This document shows positions 63,031 to 64,000 of a DNA stretch of 64,000 bases, piece by piece. The DNA comes from Stakelama marina (GTDB taxonomy: Bacteria; Pseudomonadota; Alphaproteobacteria; Sphingomonadales; Sphingomonadaceae), in NCBI RefSeq assembly GCF_018122655.1, contig NZ_JAGRQC010000001.1:124001-188000 (forward strand). Reading direction: 5' to 3'. Each line of letters starts with the position of its first letter. Position 1 is the stretch's first letter. The notes under the pieces are model-generated. The model worked only from the letters and a program-made list of their open reading frames with translations. It had not been told where the DNA came from and did not search any database. A program made the position numbers and the translations under genes.

Positions 63031-63792
63031 ATGGCGCGGGCAGCGCAGCGAGACCTTGCCGTTGAACATCGCCCCGAAAATATTCGGGACCGCCTCGCGC
63101 GGCCAAAGGGACAGAGCGCGCTGGGGGACTTCGTGCTCGGCGGCGTCGACGGCGTGGTGACGACCTTTGCCGTGATCGCCGGCAGCGCGGGCGGGCAGCT
63201 TTCGGTCGGAGCCATCCTGATCCTCGGCTTCGCCAATCTTGTCGCCGACGGGTTCAGCATGGGTGTCAGCAACTATCTGGGCACGCGCAGCCGCCAGCAG
63301 GAAGTGTCGCGCGCCCGGGCCGACGAGGTCTGGCAGCTTGACGCGAACCCTGATGGCGAACGGCGGGAGATACGGGAAATATTCGCCGCCAAGGGGCTGG
63401 AGGGAAGCGCGCTCGATCATGTCGTCGATGTCATCACCAGCGATCGCGAGATCTGGATCGACACGATGATGGCCGAGGAATTGAAGCTCAGCGAGTTTTC
63501 GGCACGGCCGCTGCGCGCAGCTTTTGCGACATTCGCGGCGTTCCTGCTCTGCGGGCTGATTCCAATGCTTCCGTTTTTCGTGGTGAATGCGCCATTCGGG
63601 TCGATGGCGCTTGCCAGCACGGCGTTTGCGGGCGCCACATTTCTGGGACTGGGTGTGGCCAAGGGCATGGTACTTGGGCTGCCGCCGCTCCGTTCGGGAT
63701 TGCAAACGCTGGCGATCGGCGGCGTGGCGGCTGCGCTCGCCTATCTGACGGGGGTGCTGCTTCACCAGATGTTCGGTATCGCCGCATCCTAG
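63031..63792 (+). CDS. VIT1/CCC1-family metal ion transporter
   Basis: The 253-residue membrane protein matches the vacuolar iron transporter family: DFVLGGVDGVVTTFAVIAG, FANLVADGFSMGVSNYLG, a charged Glu-rich cytoplasmic insert (about 90-145) and three C-terminal spans. Family members export Fe2+ or Mn2+. With a haem-rich locus in the same stretch, iron homeostasis is a sensible role but no direct link is shown. ATG 63031 has GGGGGAG upstream. Its stop is 20 bp from the convergent partial stress-protein gene. Confidence 0.93.
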   Translation: MARAAQRDLAVEHRPENIRDRLARPKGQSALGDFVLGGVDGVVTTFAVIAGSAGGQLSVGAILILGFANLVADGFSMGVSNYLGTRSRQQEVSRARADEVWQLDANPDGERREIREIFAAKGLEGSALDHVVDVITSDREIWIDTMMAEELKLSEFSARPLRAAFATFAAFLLCGLIPMLPFFVVNAPFGSMALASTAFAGATFLGLGVAKGMVLGLPPLRSGLQTLAIGGVAAALAYLTGVLLHQMFGIAAS

Positions 63793-63811
63793 GCGGTGCC
63801 GCTCGCCGGCG

Positions 63812-64000
63812 TCAGGAAGGATGTAAGAGCAGCGGGGTTTCGGTTATTTCGAGCATCCGCCGCGTGATCCCGCCGAAGCCGTCCTCCAGAAACCGGCCTC
63901 TGCCATAGGCGCCCATCACGATCAGCTCGGCGTCGATCTCGCGAGCGGCGTCGTGAAGCGTATCCGAAACGCGCCCGCTGCGCGGCAGCACGGCGAAATC
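63812..64000 (-). CDS. Universal stress protein (C-terminal part; 5' end off window)
   Basis: Only the last 62 residues are visible. They show the UspA C-terminal pattern: DAELIVMGAYGRGR, GGITRRML and ITETPLLLHPS, including the G-x-x-G nucleotide region typical of ATP-binding UspA proteins. The full protein would be about 140 residues per domain, and many alphaproteobacterial copies have two. It is convergent with the VIT/CCC1 gene. Confidence 0.85.
   Translation of the reverse strand, partial: DFAVLPRSGRVSDTLHDAAREIDAELIVMGAYGRGRFLEDGFGGITRRMLEITETPLLLHPS

Noticed and set aside
1-64000. Mobile elements, attachment sites or prophage remnants
   Set aside because: No transposase, integrase, tRNA or flanking repeat was recognised anywhere in the window.

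Overview
The window looks like chromosome from a high-GC, aerobic Gram-negative alphaproteobacterium, most probably a member of the Sphingomonadales. The support is a large Oar-like TonB-dependent receptor, a complete type II secretion (T2SS) cluster with gspN, dense four-base start/stop overlaps, and the general style of the proteins. This placement is inference; no rRNA or tRNA gene is present to test it.

Layout. (1) 1-2648: N-terminal part of a fused hydantoinase/5-oxoprolinase, cut by the left edge. (2) 2766-9639: a probable trans-envelope electron-transfer locus. Four tightly overlapping minus-strand genes encode a cytochrome b-like membrane protein, a 21-haem c-type cytochrome built from tandem triheme modules, a pentahaem cytochrome and a TPR/beta-barrel outer-membrane protein. 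A membrane-anchored [4Fe-4S]/FAD oxidoreductase is divergently transcribed. I know of no characterised system with this exact gene set, and it is the best candidate here for an undescribed system. (3) 9856-11941: a FixJ/FixL-like two-component pair, then a 0.5-kb AT-rich regulatory region with several inverted repeats. (4) 12478-21886: a 2075-residue animal-type haem peroxidase with RTX and Calx-beta repeats, plus its type I secretion ABC transporter and adaptor; a lone ModE-like regulator follows. (5) 22370-28327: a six-gene overlapping operon (DUF4129, DUF4350, MoxR, DUF58, SpoIIM-like, RDD). (6) 28457-30374: a membrane protein, a TetR regulator and a lipoprotein.

(7) 30412-44615: the T2SS. 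gspG-H-I-C-D run leftwards and gspL-M-E-F then gspJ-K run rightwards, with gspN, a dienelactone-hydrolase-like protein and a periplasmic-binding-like protein interspersed. Beside gspD is an extra trio of small proteins resembling the periplasmic parts of GspL, GspM and GspC. (8) 44631-46537: tryptophan dioxygenase and a kynureninase-like enzyme. (9) 46534-56105: a glucan-use locus (glycoamylase/GH144-like lipoprotein, TonB receptor, LacI regulator, GH3 beta-glucosidase, sugar-cation symporter) with a perfect palindromic operator. Beta-1,2-glucan is the favoured substrate. (10) 56236-59792: a one-polypeptide fusion of a DegT-type PLP aminotransferase and a flavoprotein, coupled to a GT2 glycosyltransferase. 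(11) 59820-64000: a TlpA-like thioredoxin, small envelope proteins, an SDR dehydrogenase, a VIT/CCC1 metal transporter and a partial universal stress protein.

How the parts may work together. In region 2, electrons could pass from a cytoplasmic donor through the Fe-S/flavin protein or quinol and the cytochrome b protein to the multihaem wire, and on to the outer-membrane barrel. The adjacent sensor kinase and regulator are plausible but unproven controllers. In region 9, the GH144-like enzyme would cut glucan, the TonB receptor would import oligomers, GH3 would release glucose and the symporter would bring it in under LacI control. No CRISPR array, insertion sequence, tRNA, rRNA or prophage was seen.
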